The notes beneath the pieces are model-generated. The model worked only from the letters and a program-made list of their open reading frames with translations, had not been told where the DNA came from and did not search any database. Positions 1 to 9,200 of a DNA stretch of 64,000 bases are shown one piece after another (position 1 is the stretch's first letter; each line of letters opens with the position of its first letter). The translations under genes were made by a program, and so were the position numbers. Origin of the DNA: an uncultured Rhodospirillales bacterium (lineage in GTDB: Bacteria > Pseudomonadota > Alphaproteobacteria > Acetobacterales > Acetobacteraceae); the NCBI GenBank assembly GCA_903924855.1, contig CAIYCW010000107.1, positions 49,531 to 113,530 on the forward strand. The letters run 5' to 3'.

Positions 1-5
1 ATGCG

Positions 6-1625
6 GTGCTGGCGCTGCTGCGCGCGGGGCAGGCGGCGGATGCGCCGTTTCGGCGGATGCCGATCGGGATTTCCGACTCACGGCTGCTGGGCGGCATTGA
101 CCTTGGCGCCACGTTGCGCGCCGGCACGCGGGTGGCTGAGCGCGGCCTGCTGGCGGAGGCGGATGGCGGGCTGGTGATTGTGGCGATGGCCGAGCGGCTG
201 GCGCCGATGGTGGCAGCACAGCTGTGCCTGGTGCTGGATTCGCATCTGGTGCGGGTGGCGCGTGACGGGGTGGAGATGCAGCACCAGGCGCGCATCGCCT
301 GTGTGGCGCTGGATGAGAGTGTGGGCGCGGATGAGGCGGTGCCTGCGACATTGCGCGACCGGCTGGCCTTCACCGTCTCGGCCGAGGCCGGCGTGGATGA
401 GGGAGCGGCGTTCGAGGCCGGGGCGATTGCCCGCGCGCGTGCCGCCTTGCCTTCGGTGGAGACGCCGGAGGAGATGGTGACGGCGATCACCGCCACGGCG
501 CTGGCGTTGGGCGTATGGTCGTTGCGGCCTTCGTTGCTGGCGCTGCGGGCGGCGCGGGCGATGGCGGCGTTGCGTGGGGCGGATGCGGTCGGGGCCGAGG
601 ATGCGGCGCTGGCGGCGCGGCTGGTGCTGGCGCCACGGGCCACGCGGCTGCCGGAGGCGGAGCCGGAGGTGACGCCGGAGCAGGAGGCATCGCCGCCGCC
701 GGAGGATCAGCCGGAGGAGGCGGCGCAGACCGAGCCGCGCGACGGGCCGATGCAGGACCGGGTTCTGGATGCCGCCCGGGCCGCCATTCCCGCCGATCTG
801 CTGGCGCAGCTTGCGGCCGGTGCGGCGCGGGCGGCGCGGGCGCGTGGGGCCGGCAAATCGGGGGCGATGCAGAAATCCGCCTCGCGCGGCCGGCCGGGGC
901 CGGTGCGGCGGGGCATGCCGGGGCCGCGGGCGCGGCTCAATCTGATCGAGACGTTGCGGGCCGCGTCTCCCTGGCAGCGTCTGCGCGGCAACGCGCCGGG
1001 CTCGGGCGAACGGTTGCAGCTGCGGCCGGATGATTTTCAGGTGACGCGGTTCAAGCAGCGGCGTGAGACGACGACGATCTTTGTGGTGGATGCCTCGGGC
1101 TCGCTGGCGGCCAACCGGTTGCCGGAGGCGAAGGGGGCGGTCGAGCTGTTGCTGGCGGAATGCTATGTGCGGCGCGATCAGGTGGCGTTGATCGCGTTTC
1201 GCGGGGCGCGGGCCGATCTGCTGTTGCCGCCGACACGCTCGCTGGTGCGGGCCAAGCGCAGCCTGCGCCAGCTGCCGGGCGGGGGTGGCACGCCGCTGGC
1301 GGCGGGGCTGATGGCGGCGGCGGATCTGGCTTCGGCGATCGCGCGGCGTGGCGGCACGCCGGCGGTGGTGGTGCTGACCGATGGCAGCGCCAATGTGGCG
1401 CTGGATGGCAGCCAGGGGCGCGCCCGGGCCGGGGAGGATGCGCGGCTGGCGGCACGGGTGCTGGCGGCCACCGGCACGCGGGTGCTGCTGGTCGATACGT
1501 CGCAGCGGCCGCAGGCGGCGGCGCGGGCGGTTGCCGATGCGATGGCGGCGGCCTATCTCGCATTGCCGGTGGCGGATGCAACACGGCTGTCGCGCGCGGT
1601 GCAACAGGCGTTGCCCGCCGCATGA
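6..1625 (+). CDS. bchD: Magnesium chelatase subunit D (5' end truncated by window edge)
   Basis: Protein has a C-terminal VWA/integrin-I region (TTIFVVDASGSLAANRL, GGTPLAAGL, VVVLTDGSANV) and an acidic/proline-rich linker. Followed by bchO, crtI and crtB. The frame is open to the window edge. Confidence 0.9.
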   Translation: MLALLRAGQAADAPFRRMPIGISDSRLLGGIDLGATLRAGTRVAERGLLAEADGGLVIVAMAERLAPMVAAQLCLVLDSHLVRVARDGVEMQHQARIACVALDESVGADEAVPATLRDRLAFTVSAEAGVDEGAAFEAGAIARARAALPSVETPEEMVTAITATALALGVWSLRPSLLALRAARAMAALRGADAVGAEDAALAARLVLAPRATRLPEAEPEVTPEQEASPPPEDQPEEAAQTEPRDGPMQDRVLDAARAAIPADLLAQLAAGAARAARARGAGKSGAMQKSASRGRPGPVRRGMPGPRARLNLIETLRAASPWQRLRGNAPGSGERLQLRPDDFQVTRFKQRRETTTIFVVDASGSLAANRLPEAKGAVELLLAECYVRRDQVALIAFRGARADLLLPPTRSLVRAKRSLRQLPGGGGTPLAAGLMAAADLASAIARRGGTPAVVVLTDGSANVALDGSQGRARAGEDARLAARVLAATGTRVLLVDTSQRPQAAARAVADAMAAAYLALPVADATRLSRAVQQALPAA

Positions 1626-1635
1626 TCGGGGGCGC

Positions 1636-2511
1636 ATGTCGATGAGCAACGCCTTGGACTGGGCACGGGACGGGGCGGATTGGCCGAACCGGACGGCGAG
1701 CCGATTTGTGCAGGCGGGCGGGTTTTCCTGGCACGTGCAGGTGGCGGGGCAGGGGCCGGTGCTGCTGCTGCTGCATGGCACGGGGGCGTCCACCCATTCC
1801 TGGCGGGATGTGCTGGGGCTGCTGGCGCGGGATTTCACCGTGGTGGCGCCGGATCTGCCGGGCCATGGCTTCACCGCGACGCCGGGTGGTTCGATGATGT
1901 CGCTGCCCGGGATGGCGCGGGGTGTGGCCGCCCTGGTGCGGGCGTTGGGGATGGTGCCGGAGATTGCGGTGGGCCATTCGGCGGGGGCTGCGATTCTGGC
2001 GCGGATGGTGATTGACGGCTTGATCGCGCCGCGCCTGCTGGTGAGCCTGAACGGCGCCATTCTGCCGCTGCCGAGCATGCCGGCGGAGATCTTCTCGCCG
2101 CTGGCGCGTGCCCTGGTGTCGCTGCCGTTGCTGCCGCGGCTGGCGGCGTGGCAGGCGGGGCGGGAGAATGCGGTGGAGCGGCTGCTGCAGGGCACCGGAT
2201 CGACACTCGATGCGCGGGGCGTGGCGCTTTATCGCCGTCTGGTGTCGAGCCCGGGGCATGTGGCGGGGGCGCTTGCGATGATGGCGCAGTGGAATCTGCG
2301 CGAGCTGGCGCGCGACCTGCCGCGGCTGGTGCTGCCGGTGGTGCAGATTGTGGGCAGTGGCGATCGGACGATTCCGCCGGCCGATGCGCAGCGCCTGTGC
2401 CGGATGCTGCCGGATGCGCGGGTGATCAGCCTGTCGGGACTTGGGCATCTGGCGCATGAGGAGGCGCCGGCGGAGACGGTGCGGCTGATCCGCGAGGCGG
2501 CATTGGGATGA
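1636..2511 (+). CDS. bchO: Alpha/beta hydrolase, BchO-type Mg-chelatase accessory protein
   Basis: Start taken as MSMSNALDWARDGADWPNRTASRFV. Contains LLLLHGTGAST and VGHSAGAAI nucleophile elbow. Immediately downstream of bchD. Confidence 0.85.
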   Translation: MSMSNALDWARDGADWPNRTASRFVQAGGFSWHVQVAGQGPVLLLLHGTGASTHSWRDVLGLLARDFTVVAPDLPGHGFTATPGGSMMSLPGMARGVAALVRALGMVPEIAVGHSAGAAILARMVIDGLIAPRLLVSLNGAILPLPSMPAEIFSPLARALVSLPLLPRLAAWQAGRENAVERLLQGTGSTLDARGVALYRRLVSSPGHVAGALAMMAQWNLRELARDLPRLVLPVVQIVGSGDRTIPPADAQRLCRMLPDARVISLSGLGHLAHEEAPAETVRLIREAALG

Positions 2512-2774
2512 GCGCCTGGTTTGGCGATGGGACGATGTTTGCGCTGATCCTGGCGCTGACGGTGATCGAAGGTGGGGCGCTGGTGCTCTGGCATCGGCGC
2601 ACCGGGCGGGGGTTGGCGGCGCTGGATGTGGTGTTTCATCTGGCGGCGGGGGGGTTTTTGCTGCTGGCGGCGATTCTGGCGCTGCGCGGGGCGTGGTACG
2701 GGCTGACCGGGCTGGCACTTGCGGCAGCGGGGCTGTCGCATGCGGTGGATCTGTGGCGGCGGCTGAAAAAGTGA
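2508..2774 (+). CDS. Small multi-TM membrane protein in photosynthesis cluster
   Basis: 88 aa, about 3 hydrophobic segments; overlaps bchO stop (ATGA). Confidence 0.6.
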   Translation: MSAWFGDGTMFALILALTVIEGGALVLWHRRTGRGLAALDVVFHLAAGGFLLLAAILALRGAWYGLTGLALAAAGLSHAVDLWRRLKK

Positions 2775-2775
2775 C

Positions 2776-2793
2776 TGTCAACACAATCGGACA
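2776..2793. promoter_or_regulatory. PpsR/CrtJ-type site 1 (TGT-N12-ACA)
   Basis: TGTCAACACAATCGGACA, exact TGT-N12-ACA, upstream of crtI. Confidence 0.75.
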
Positions 2794-2828
2794 ATCTTGC
2801 GGGTTTTGCGTTTGAGGCTGGCGTGGGC

Positions 2829-2846
2829 TGTCAGGCTGTGTTTACA
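2829..2846. promoter_or_regulatory. PpsR/CrtJ-type site 2 (TGT-N12-ACA)
   Basis: TGTCAGGCTGTGTTTACA, exact TGT-N12-ACA, 53 bp downstream of site 1 and just before the crtI ATG. Confidence 0.75.
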
Positions 2847-2854
2847 GTTGGGCC

Positions 2855-4384
2855 ATGAACACGATGCCGACACGGCCGCTTGCGGTCGACCGCGATGCTC
2901 CTTCCCGCCCGCATGCCGTGGTGATCGGCAGCGGCTTTGGCGGGCTGGCGGCGGCGATCCGGCTGGGGGCGCGCGGCTATCGGGTGACGGTGCTGGAGCG
3001 CTGCGATCAGCCGGGCGGGCGGGCGCGGGTGTTTCGCCAGGACGGGTTCACCTTCGATGCCGGCCCCACCATCATCACCGTGCCCTATCTGTTCGAGGAG
3101 CTGTGGGCGCTGTGCGGGCGCAGCCTGGCTGATGATGTGGATCTGCGGCCGATCGACCCGTTCTACCGGATCCGCTTCGATGACGGGTCGGTGTTCAACT
3201 ACAGCGGCGATCTGGCGGCGATGAAGGCCGAGATCGCGCGGTTCGAGCCGCGCGATGTGGCGAAATATGACCGGTTTCTGGAGATGAGCCGCCAGGCGTG
3301 CCGGCTGGGCTTTGAGGAGCGCGGCCATGTGAGCTTCGCGCGCTGGCAGACCATGGCCGAGATGATTCCGGAGATGCTGGATCAGCAGGCGTATCGCAGC
3401 GTCGCTGGCGTGGTGGGCTCCCACTTCCGCAACGAGAAGCTGCGCACCGTGTTCAGCTTTCATCCGCTGCTGATCGGCGGCAATCCGTATTCGGTGTCCT
3501 CGATCTATTGCCTGGTGAACCATCTGGAGCGGCATTGGGGCGTGCATTTCGCGATGGGCGGCACGGGGTCGTTGATCGCGGGGATGGTGGGGCTGATCGC
3601 GGGGCAGGGCAATGCGATCCGGCTGAACAGCGATGTGGCGGAGATCACGGTGCAGGGCCGGCGCGCCACCGGGGTGCGGCTGGTGGATGGCAGCGTGATC
3701 AAGGCGGATCTGGTGGTGTCCAACGCGGACAGCACTTACACCTATCGGCGGCTGCTGCCCGGGCTTGCGCGCAAGCGCTGGACGGATCGGAAGATCGATC
3801 GGGCGCGCCAGTCGATGAGCCTGTTTGTCTGGTATTTCGGCACCAACCGGCGCTACGAGGATGTGGCGCATCACACGATGCTGCTGGGTGAGCGGTACAA
3901 GACGCTGCTCGACGATATCTTCCATCGCCACAAGCTGGCGGATGATTTCAGCCTGTATCTGCATCGGCCGACCGCCACCGATCCGTCTCTGGCGCCTGCG
4001 GGGTGTGATGCGTTCTATGTGCTCTCGCCGGTGCCGCATCTGGACAGCGGGACGGATTGGGCGGCGCAGGCCGAGCCGTATCGCAAGGCGATCGAGCGCT
4101 ATCTGGAGGACAGCATCCTGCCGGGGCTGAGCCACAGCGTGATCAGCTCACGCGTGATGACGCCGGCGGAGTTCCAGAGCGAGTTGCTGGCGACCAAGGG
4201 GGCGGCGTTCGGGCTTGAGCCGCTGATCACCCAGACCGGGTATTTCCGGCCGCACAACAAGAGCGAAGAGCTCGACAATCTGTATCTGGTGGGTGCTGGC
4301 ACGCATCCGGGGGCGGGTGTGCCGGGTGTGTTGTCGTCCGCCCGGGTGCTCGATGAGGTGGTGCCGCATGCCGCGACTGTTTAA
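2855..4384 (+). CDS. crtI: Phytoene desaturase
   Basis: N-terminal FAD-binding VVIGSGFGGLAAAIRL; C-terminal YLVGAGTHPGAGVPGVL typical of CrtI. Confidence 0.95.
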   Translation: MNTMPTRPLAVDRDAPSRPHAVVIGSGFGGLAAAIRLGARGYRVTVLERCDQPGGRARVFRQDGFTFDAGPTIITVPYLFEELWALCGRSLADDVDLRPIDPFYRIRFDDGSVFNYSGDLAAMKAEIARFEPRDVAKYDRFLEMSRQACRLGFEERGHVSFARWQTMAEMIPEMLDQQAYRSVAGVVGSHFRNEKLRTVFSFHPLLIGGNPYSVSSIYCLVNHLERHWGVHFAMGGTGSLIAGMVGLIAGQGNAIRLNSDVAEITVQGRRATGVRLVDGSVIKADLVVSNADSTYTYRRLLPGLARKRWTDRKIDRARQSMSLFVWYFGTNRRYEDVAHHTMLLGERYKTLLDDIFHRHKLADDFSLYLHRPTATDPSLAPAGCDAFYVLSPVPHLDSGTDWAAQAEPYRKAIERYLEDSILPGLSHSVISSRVMTPAEFQSELLATKGAAFGLEPLITQTGYFRPHNKSEELDNLYLVGAGTHPGAGVPGVLSSARVLDEVVPHAATV

Positions 4385-5444
4385 CGCGCGCCACGCCGAT
4401 GCGGCGGATCTGGCGCAGTGCAAGGCGCTGCTGAAGGGCGGCTCGCGCAGCTTTCATGCGGCCTCGCGCATTCTGCCGGCCTCGCTGCATCAGCCGGCCG
4501 GTGCGGTCTATGCGTTCTGCCGGCTGGCGGATGATGAGATCGACAACGCGATCGACAATGACGCGGCACCGGGCAGCGGGGCGCATGGCGATGCGAAGGC
4601 GGCGCTGGAGCGGCTGCGGCGGAGGCTGGAACTGGCCTATGCGGGCAGCCCGTCCGCTCATCCGGTGGATCGGGCGTTTGCCGATGTGGTCAAGCGCCAT
4701 GACGTGCCGCGGGCGCTGCCGGAGGCGCTGCTGGAGGGGTTTGCCTGGGATGCCGAGGGGCGGCGCTATGAGACGCTGTCGGATGTGATGGCCTATGCCG
4801 CGCGGGTGGCGGGGGCGGTGGGGGCCATCATGGCGGTGCTGATGGACAGGCGCGAGAGTGTGACGCTGGCGCGGGCCTGCGATCTGGGCTGTGCGATGCA
4901 GCTGTCCAACATCGCGCGCGATGTGGGCGAGGATGCGCGTGCCGGGCGGCTGTATCTGCCGCGGGACTGGATGCGCGCGGAGGGGCTTGATCCGGAGGCG
5001 TTCCTGGCCGATCCGGTGTTCTCGCCTGCGCTTGCGCGGGTGGTGCTGCGGCTGCTGGATGAGGCGGAGGCGCTGTACCGCCGGGCGGATGCCGGGATCG
5101 CGGCGCTGCCTTTGGCGTGCCGGCCTGGGATTTTCGCGGCACGGCGGATGTATGCCGAGATCGGCCATACGGTGCGGTTGAAGGGCGGCAATTCGGTGGA
5201 GAGCCGGGCGGTGGTGTCCGGCCGGCGGAAACTGGCCTTGCTTGCGCAAAGTGTGGCGCTGTCCGTGGTACCGCATCGGCGGGTGACGGCGCAGGCCCTG
5301 CCGGAGACGCAGTTTCTGGTGGATGCGGTGCAGGACGCGCTGCCGCCGCATGCGGCGCTTGGGCGGGTGGGCTTCACGCTGTCCTTGTTTGCGCGGCTGG
5401 ATCAGCGCGATCACGAGATCGGGCTGCGGGCGGCGCGGGGATGA
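4368..5444 (+). CDS. crtB: Phytoene/squalene synthase
   Basis: Start MPRLFNARHADAADL. Motifs GSRSFHAASRILP, YAFCRLADDEID, LSNIARDVGEDARAGRLYLP. Confidence 0.95.
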   Translation: MPRLFNARHADAADLAQCKALLKGGSRSFHAASRILPASLHQPAGAVYAFCRLADDEIDNAIDNDAAPGSGAHGDAKAALERLRRRLELAYAGSPSAHPVDRAFADVVKRHDVPRALPEALLEGFAWDAEGRRYETLSDVMAYAARVAGAVGAIMAVLMDRRESVTLARACDLGCAMQLSNIARDVGEDARAGRLYLPRDWMRAEGLDPEAFLADPVFSPALARVVLRLLDEAEALYRRADAGIAALPLACRPGIFAARRMYAEIGHTVRLKGGNSVESRAVVSGRRKLALLAQSVALSVVPHRRVTAQALPETQFLVDAVQDALPPHAALGRVGFTLSLFARLDQRDHEIGLRAARG

Positions 5445-5578
5445 GCTGGTTCCTGAACTCCGAGCTGATTGTGATGTTCGTGGTGCTGGGCGGGCTGATC
5501 TACAATCTGGTTTCGACCAAACGCGAGATAAGGCGCGATCGGGAGAAGGCGGCGCGGGGGGACGAGGGGAAGGAGTAG
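5441..5578 (+). CDS. 45-aa single-TM protein after crtB
   Basis: MSWFLNSELIVMFVVLGGLIYNLVSTKREIRRDREKAARGDEGKE; ATGA overlap with crtB stop; one TM plus a charged tail. Confidence 0.6.
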   Translation: MSWFLNSELIVMFVVLGGLIYNLVSTKREIRRDREKAARGDEGKE

Positions 5579-5684
5579 GGTGTTCTTTTTGTGAAGAAGA
5601 GGACGCGCTTATTCTGTTCGGTCCTCGGCGGAGGTGCTTCGCACTTCCGCCCTACGGGGGGGATTGGTGGGTCTTGGGCCCGCC

Positions 5685-6461
5685 CTATGGCATTTGCCAT
5701 TTGGTGGACCAGAGGGCCGGGTCGCGCAGTTCCTTGGAGGCGTGGGCCACGATGGCGTCGAACAGGCGTTGGCCCTTGGCGGCGGATGCGGCGTGGGGGT
5801 TGCCGATGACGCCGGAACGGGCGCGGCTGCCGATGGCGCGCCAGCGATACACACCATCCGGCATCGGCTCGTCGGAATCCTCGTTGTTGCGGGCGGCGAG
5901 CGGGATGCGGTCGACCGCGACCTTTTCGGGGCGCACCGCCATCATCATCGAGGTCTCGGCCTCACAGGCGTGCAGCAGCTTGTCCTGCGTGTCGAGGATC
6001 TCGGCGATCGGGCGGGCGGCGGCATACCAGTAGGTGAACTGGATGATCGGCACGCCGAGGCGCGGCGAGAGGTCGTCGGTCAGGCTGCGCATGGCGTTGT
6101 CGTTGCCGCCATGGGAGTTGAGCAGGACGATGCGCTTGAAGCCGTGGCGGACGATGGCGGTGCAGATGCCGGTGACCACGGAACAGAAGGTGGCGAGGTC
6201 GAGGCTGATCGTGCCGCCGAAGCTCATGTGATGTTCGGAGATGCCGGTCCAGAGCATGGGCAAGGTAAGGGCCGGCTCGCCATGGGCCACGAGATCGGCG
6301 GCCAGCCTGGTTGCGATGGTCTCGCCCAGAAGACTGTCGGTCTCGACCGGCAGATGCGGGCCGTGCTGTTCGAGCGAGCCGATCGGCAGGATGACGATGG
6401 CGTTGGCCTGCGCGCGTTCGCGCAGCTCATCGGCCCGCAGCTTGCGCCATTCGCTTTCCAT
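5685..6461 (-). CDS. Creatininase family protein
   Basis: IVILPIGSLEQHGPHLPVETDSLLGE, LLNSHGGNDNAMRSL, EAETSMMMAVRPEKV. Confidence 0.9.
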   Translation of the reverse strand: MESEWRKLRADELRERAQANAIVILPIGSLEQHGPHLPVETDSLLGETIATRLAADLVAHGEPALTLPMLWTGISEHHMSFGGTISLDLATFCSVVTGICTAIVRHGFKRIVLLNSHGGNDNAMRSLTDDLSPRLGVPIIQFTYWYAAARPIAEILDTQDKLLHACEAETSMMMAVRPEKVAVDRIPLAARNNEDSDEPMPDGVYRWRAIGSRARSGVIGNPHAASAAKGQRLFDAIVAHASKELRDPALWSTKWQMP

Positions 6462-6483
6462 GATGGGTCCTGCCTGGTTGGGG

Positions 6484-6507
6484 GTGGGACGCCTTGTGGC
6501 GTCCCAC
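6484..6507. repeat. GTGGGACGCC hairpin repeat, copy 1
   Basis: GTGGGACGCC-TTGT-GGCGTCCCAC, perfect 10-bp stem. Confidence 0.7.
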
Positions 6508-6529
6508 GCTTGGGGTGGAAAGAAATCTT

Positions 6530-6565
6530 CTTCTTTTTGTGAACAAAAAGAAGCAAAAAAACTTT
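6530..6565 (+). repeat. A/T-rich hairpin repeat family, copy a
   Basis: CTTCTTTTTGT-GA-ACAAAAAGAAG + CAAAAAAACTTT; 36 nt is an exact reverse complement of 43776..43811. Confidence 0.8.
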
Positions 6566-6667
6566 GCCACTTTGCCTTTGTTAGGCTCGCTTTTGTTCTG
6601 CGAGGGCTCGAACGTCATGCGGGGTTGGTGGACAGGATTTTTGCTTCTCTTTCATAAAGAAGGGCTG

Positions 6668-6913
6668 TTACGAGCCGACTGCGTCGGAGACGCATTTCTT
6701 GGTGAAGCTGGTCTTGGCGGCGCCGAACAGCTTCTTGGCGGCGGCCTGGTCGTCGCAGCTCTTGGCGGCGTCGTTCTGGCATTTGGTCATGAAGCTGGTC
6801 TTGGCGGCGCCGGCGAGTTTCTTGTCGGCGGCGGTGGTGGTGCAGCTTGCGCCATCGGCCAGGGCAGGCAGGGCGGCAAGGCAGAGCAGGGCGGCGAGAA
6901 GGGCGGATTTCAT
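6668..6913 (-). CDS. Secreted PsiF-repeat protein
   Basis: Signal peptide MKSALLAALLCLAALPALADG followed by two repeats KKLAGAAKTSFMTKC / KKLFGAAKTSFTKKC. Confidence 0.8.
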   Translation of the reverse strand: MKSALLAALLCLAALPALADGASCTTTAADKKLAGAAKTSFMTKCQNDAAKSCDDQAAAKKLFGAAKTSFTKKCVSDAVGS

Positions 6914-7127
6914 GGCGGCACGTCCCGTGATGCGCGGCGGGCTTAATTGCCCCGACCGTCCTGGCGAGGCTATCGCGTTGTTGCGAGTCCGGCCAGTTTC
7001 GTCTCCGTGACCGCGACCGGAAATGGGCTGATATGTCGGCCTGATCGGCATCGGCGTCTTGACGCGGGCGGGCGGATCGCCCAGATGCTGGAAACAGGAC
7101 CGGTTGGGTCCGGTTAGGGTCAGAGCC

Positions 7128-7592
7128 ATGCTGCGGGTGTCCAAACTTGCTGATTATGCTGTGGTGGTGATGGTGCGCCTGGCGGGCGTGGCAGCACTGG
7201 CCTCCAGCTGTGAGGCTGCGGTGCAGACCTCGCCTGCGATCGCGTCCGCCACCGGGGTGCCGGAGCCCACGGTTGCCAAGGTGCTGAAGGCGCTGAGCCT
7301 TGCGGGCCTGGTGATCTCGCAGCGCGGCGCGCGGGGCGGGTATCGGCTGCAGCGGCCGCTGGAGGCGGTCTCGATCGCCGAGGTGATCGCCGCCATCGAT
7401 GGGCCGATCGCGTTGACCGCCTGCGTGGATGGCTCGGCCGGCGGCTGTGAGGTGCGCGGCATGTGCGCCGTGCAGGGGCGGTGGGATCTGGTGAACGATG
7501 CCATCCGCCAGGCTTTGTCCAATATCACCTTGGCCGATATGCGCGAGGCCGGCATTCCGGCCTTCCTGCGCGATCTTGCGGCTGCCGAATAG
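7128..7592 (+). CDS. Rrf2-family SUF operon regulator
   Basis: MLRVSKLADYAVVVMVRLA; HTH; Cys cluster ACVDGSAGGCEVRGMC; directly upstream of sufB. Confidence 0.9.
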   Translation: MLRVSKLADYAVVVMVRLAGVAALASSCEAAVQTSPAIASATGVPEPTVAKVLKALSLAGLVISQRGARGGYRLQRPLEAVSIAEVIAAIDGPIALTACVDGSAGGCEVRGMCAVQGRWDLVNDAIRQALSNITLADMREAGIPAFLRDLAAAE

Positions 7593-7601
7593 GAATTTTT
7601 G

Positions 7602-9092
7602 ATGTCCGACAGCATCACCACCGAGACGATCGACACCGTGGCGGCCCTGGCTGAGGGCGGCTACAAATGGGGATTCTCGACCGATATCGAGATGGACATG
7701 GCCCCCAAGGGGCTGAACGAGGACATCATCCGGCTGATCTCGGCGCGCAAGAACGAGCCGGAGTGGCTGCTGGAATGGCGGCTGAAGGCCTATGCGGCGT
7801 GGCTGAAGATGGAAGAGCCGGATTGGGCGATGCTGCGCCACGAGCCGATCGACTATCAGGATCTGCATTACTACGCAGCGCCGAAGAAGAAGGCGGGGCC
7901 GAAGAGCCTCGATGAGGTCGATCCCGAGCTGCTGAAGACCTATGCCAAGCTGGGCATTCCGCTGAAGGAGCAGGCCTATCTGGCCGGCGTGGAGCCCGAA
8001 GAGGGTGCCCGCCCGCAGGTTGCGGTGGATGCGGTGTTCGATAGCGTGTCGGTTGCGACCACCTTCCGCTCCACCTTGGAGAAGGCGGGCGTGATCTTCT
8101 GCCCGATTTCCGAGGCGGTGCTGTCGCATCCGGAGTTGGTGCAGAAATATCTGGGCTCGGTGGTGCCGGCGGGGGACAATTACTTCGCGGCGCTGAACTC
8201 GGCCGTGTTCACCGATGGCAGCTTCGTGTTCATCCCCAAGGGGGTGCGCTGCCCGATGGAGCTTTCCACCTATTTCCGCATCAATGCGCGCAACACGGGG
8301 CAGTTCGAGCGAACGCTGATCGTGGTGGAGGATGGCGGGCACGTCTCGTATCTGGAGGGTTGCACGGCGCCGCAGCGCGATGAGAACCAGCTGCATGCGG
8401 CGGTGGTGGAGCTGGTTGCGATGGAGGATGCCTCCATCAAATATTCGACCGTGCAGAACTGGTATCCGGGCGATGCCAACGGTCTGGGCGGGATCTACAA
8501 TTTCGTGACCAAGCGCGGCGCCTGCCGCGGTGCGCGCAGCAAGATCAGCTGGACACAGGTGGAGACCGGCTCGGCGATCACCTGGAAATACCCGTCCTGC
8601 ATTCTGCAGGGTGATGGCAGCGTGGGTGAGTTCTATTCGGTGGCGGTGACCACCAACCACCAGCAGGCCGATACCGGCACCAAGATGATCCATATCGGCA
8701 AGAACACGTCGAGCACGATCGTCTCGAAGGGGATTTCGGCCGGCCAGTCCAACAACACCTATCGCGGGCTGGTGAAGGTGCTGCCGAAGGCGGAGGGCGC
8801 GCGCAACTTCACGCAGTGTGATTCGCTGCTGATCGGCGATCGCTGCGGGGCGCACACCGTGCCGTATATCGAAAGCCGCAACCCGACCGCCAAGCTTGAG
8901 CATGAGGCGACGACGAGCAAGATCAGCGATGACCAGCTGTTCTATTGCCGCTCCCGCGGGCTGAGCCAGGAGGATGCGGTGGGCATGATCGTGAACGGGT
9001 TCTGCCGCGACGTGCTGAAGGAACTGCCGATGGAGTTCGCGGTCGAGGCGCAGAAGCTGCTGGCGATCTCGCTGGAAGGCTCGGTTGGGTAG
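7602..9092 (+). CDS. sufB: Fe-S cluster assembly protein SufB
   Basis: [38 protein letters not shown]-type region [46 protein letters not shown]. Confidence 0.97.
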   Translation: MSDSITTETIDTVAALAEGGYKWGFSTDIEMDMAPKGLNEDIIRLISARKNEPEWLLEWRLKAYAAWLKMEEPDWAMLRHEPIDYQDLHYYAAPKKKAGPKSLDEVDPELLKTYAKLGIPLKEQAYLAGVEPEEGARPQVAVDAVFDSVSVATTFRSTLEKAGVIFCPISEAVLSHPELVQKYLGSVVPAGDNYFAALNSAVFTDGSFVFIPKGVRCPMELSTYFRINARNTGQFERTLIVVEDGGHVSYLEGCTAPQRDENQLHAAVVELVAMEDASIKYSTVQNWYPGDANGLGGIYNFVTKRGACRGARSKISWTQVETGSAITWKYPSCILQGDGSVGEFYSVAVTTNHQQADTGTKMIHIGKNTSSTIVSKGISAGQSNNTYRGLVKVLPKAEGARNFTQCDSLLIGDRCGAHTVPYIESRNPTAKLEHEATTSKISDDQLFYCRSRGLSQEDAVGMIVNGFCRDVLKELPMEFAVEAQKLLAISLEGSVG

Positions 9093-9129
9093 GCTGGGCC
9101 GCTTGGCGCGGGTGAACGTGCCGGGATGC

Positions 9130-9165
9130 GGTTCGATGGATTGCTTCGCTGCGCTCGCAATGACG
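9130..9165. repeat. Dispersed 'CERSEAIHR' repeat, copy 1 (sufB-sufC spacer)
   Basis: ggttcgatggattgcttcgctgcgctcgcaatgacg; near-identical to 32178..32213. Confidence 0.85.
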
Positions 9166-9200
9166 CATTGATATGATGATAGAAGAACAGGGACAGCGTG

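Noticed and set aside
78-2195. 705-aa - strand ORF opposite bchD/bchO
   Set aside because: Shadow of genuine + strand genes.
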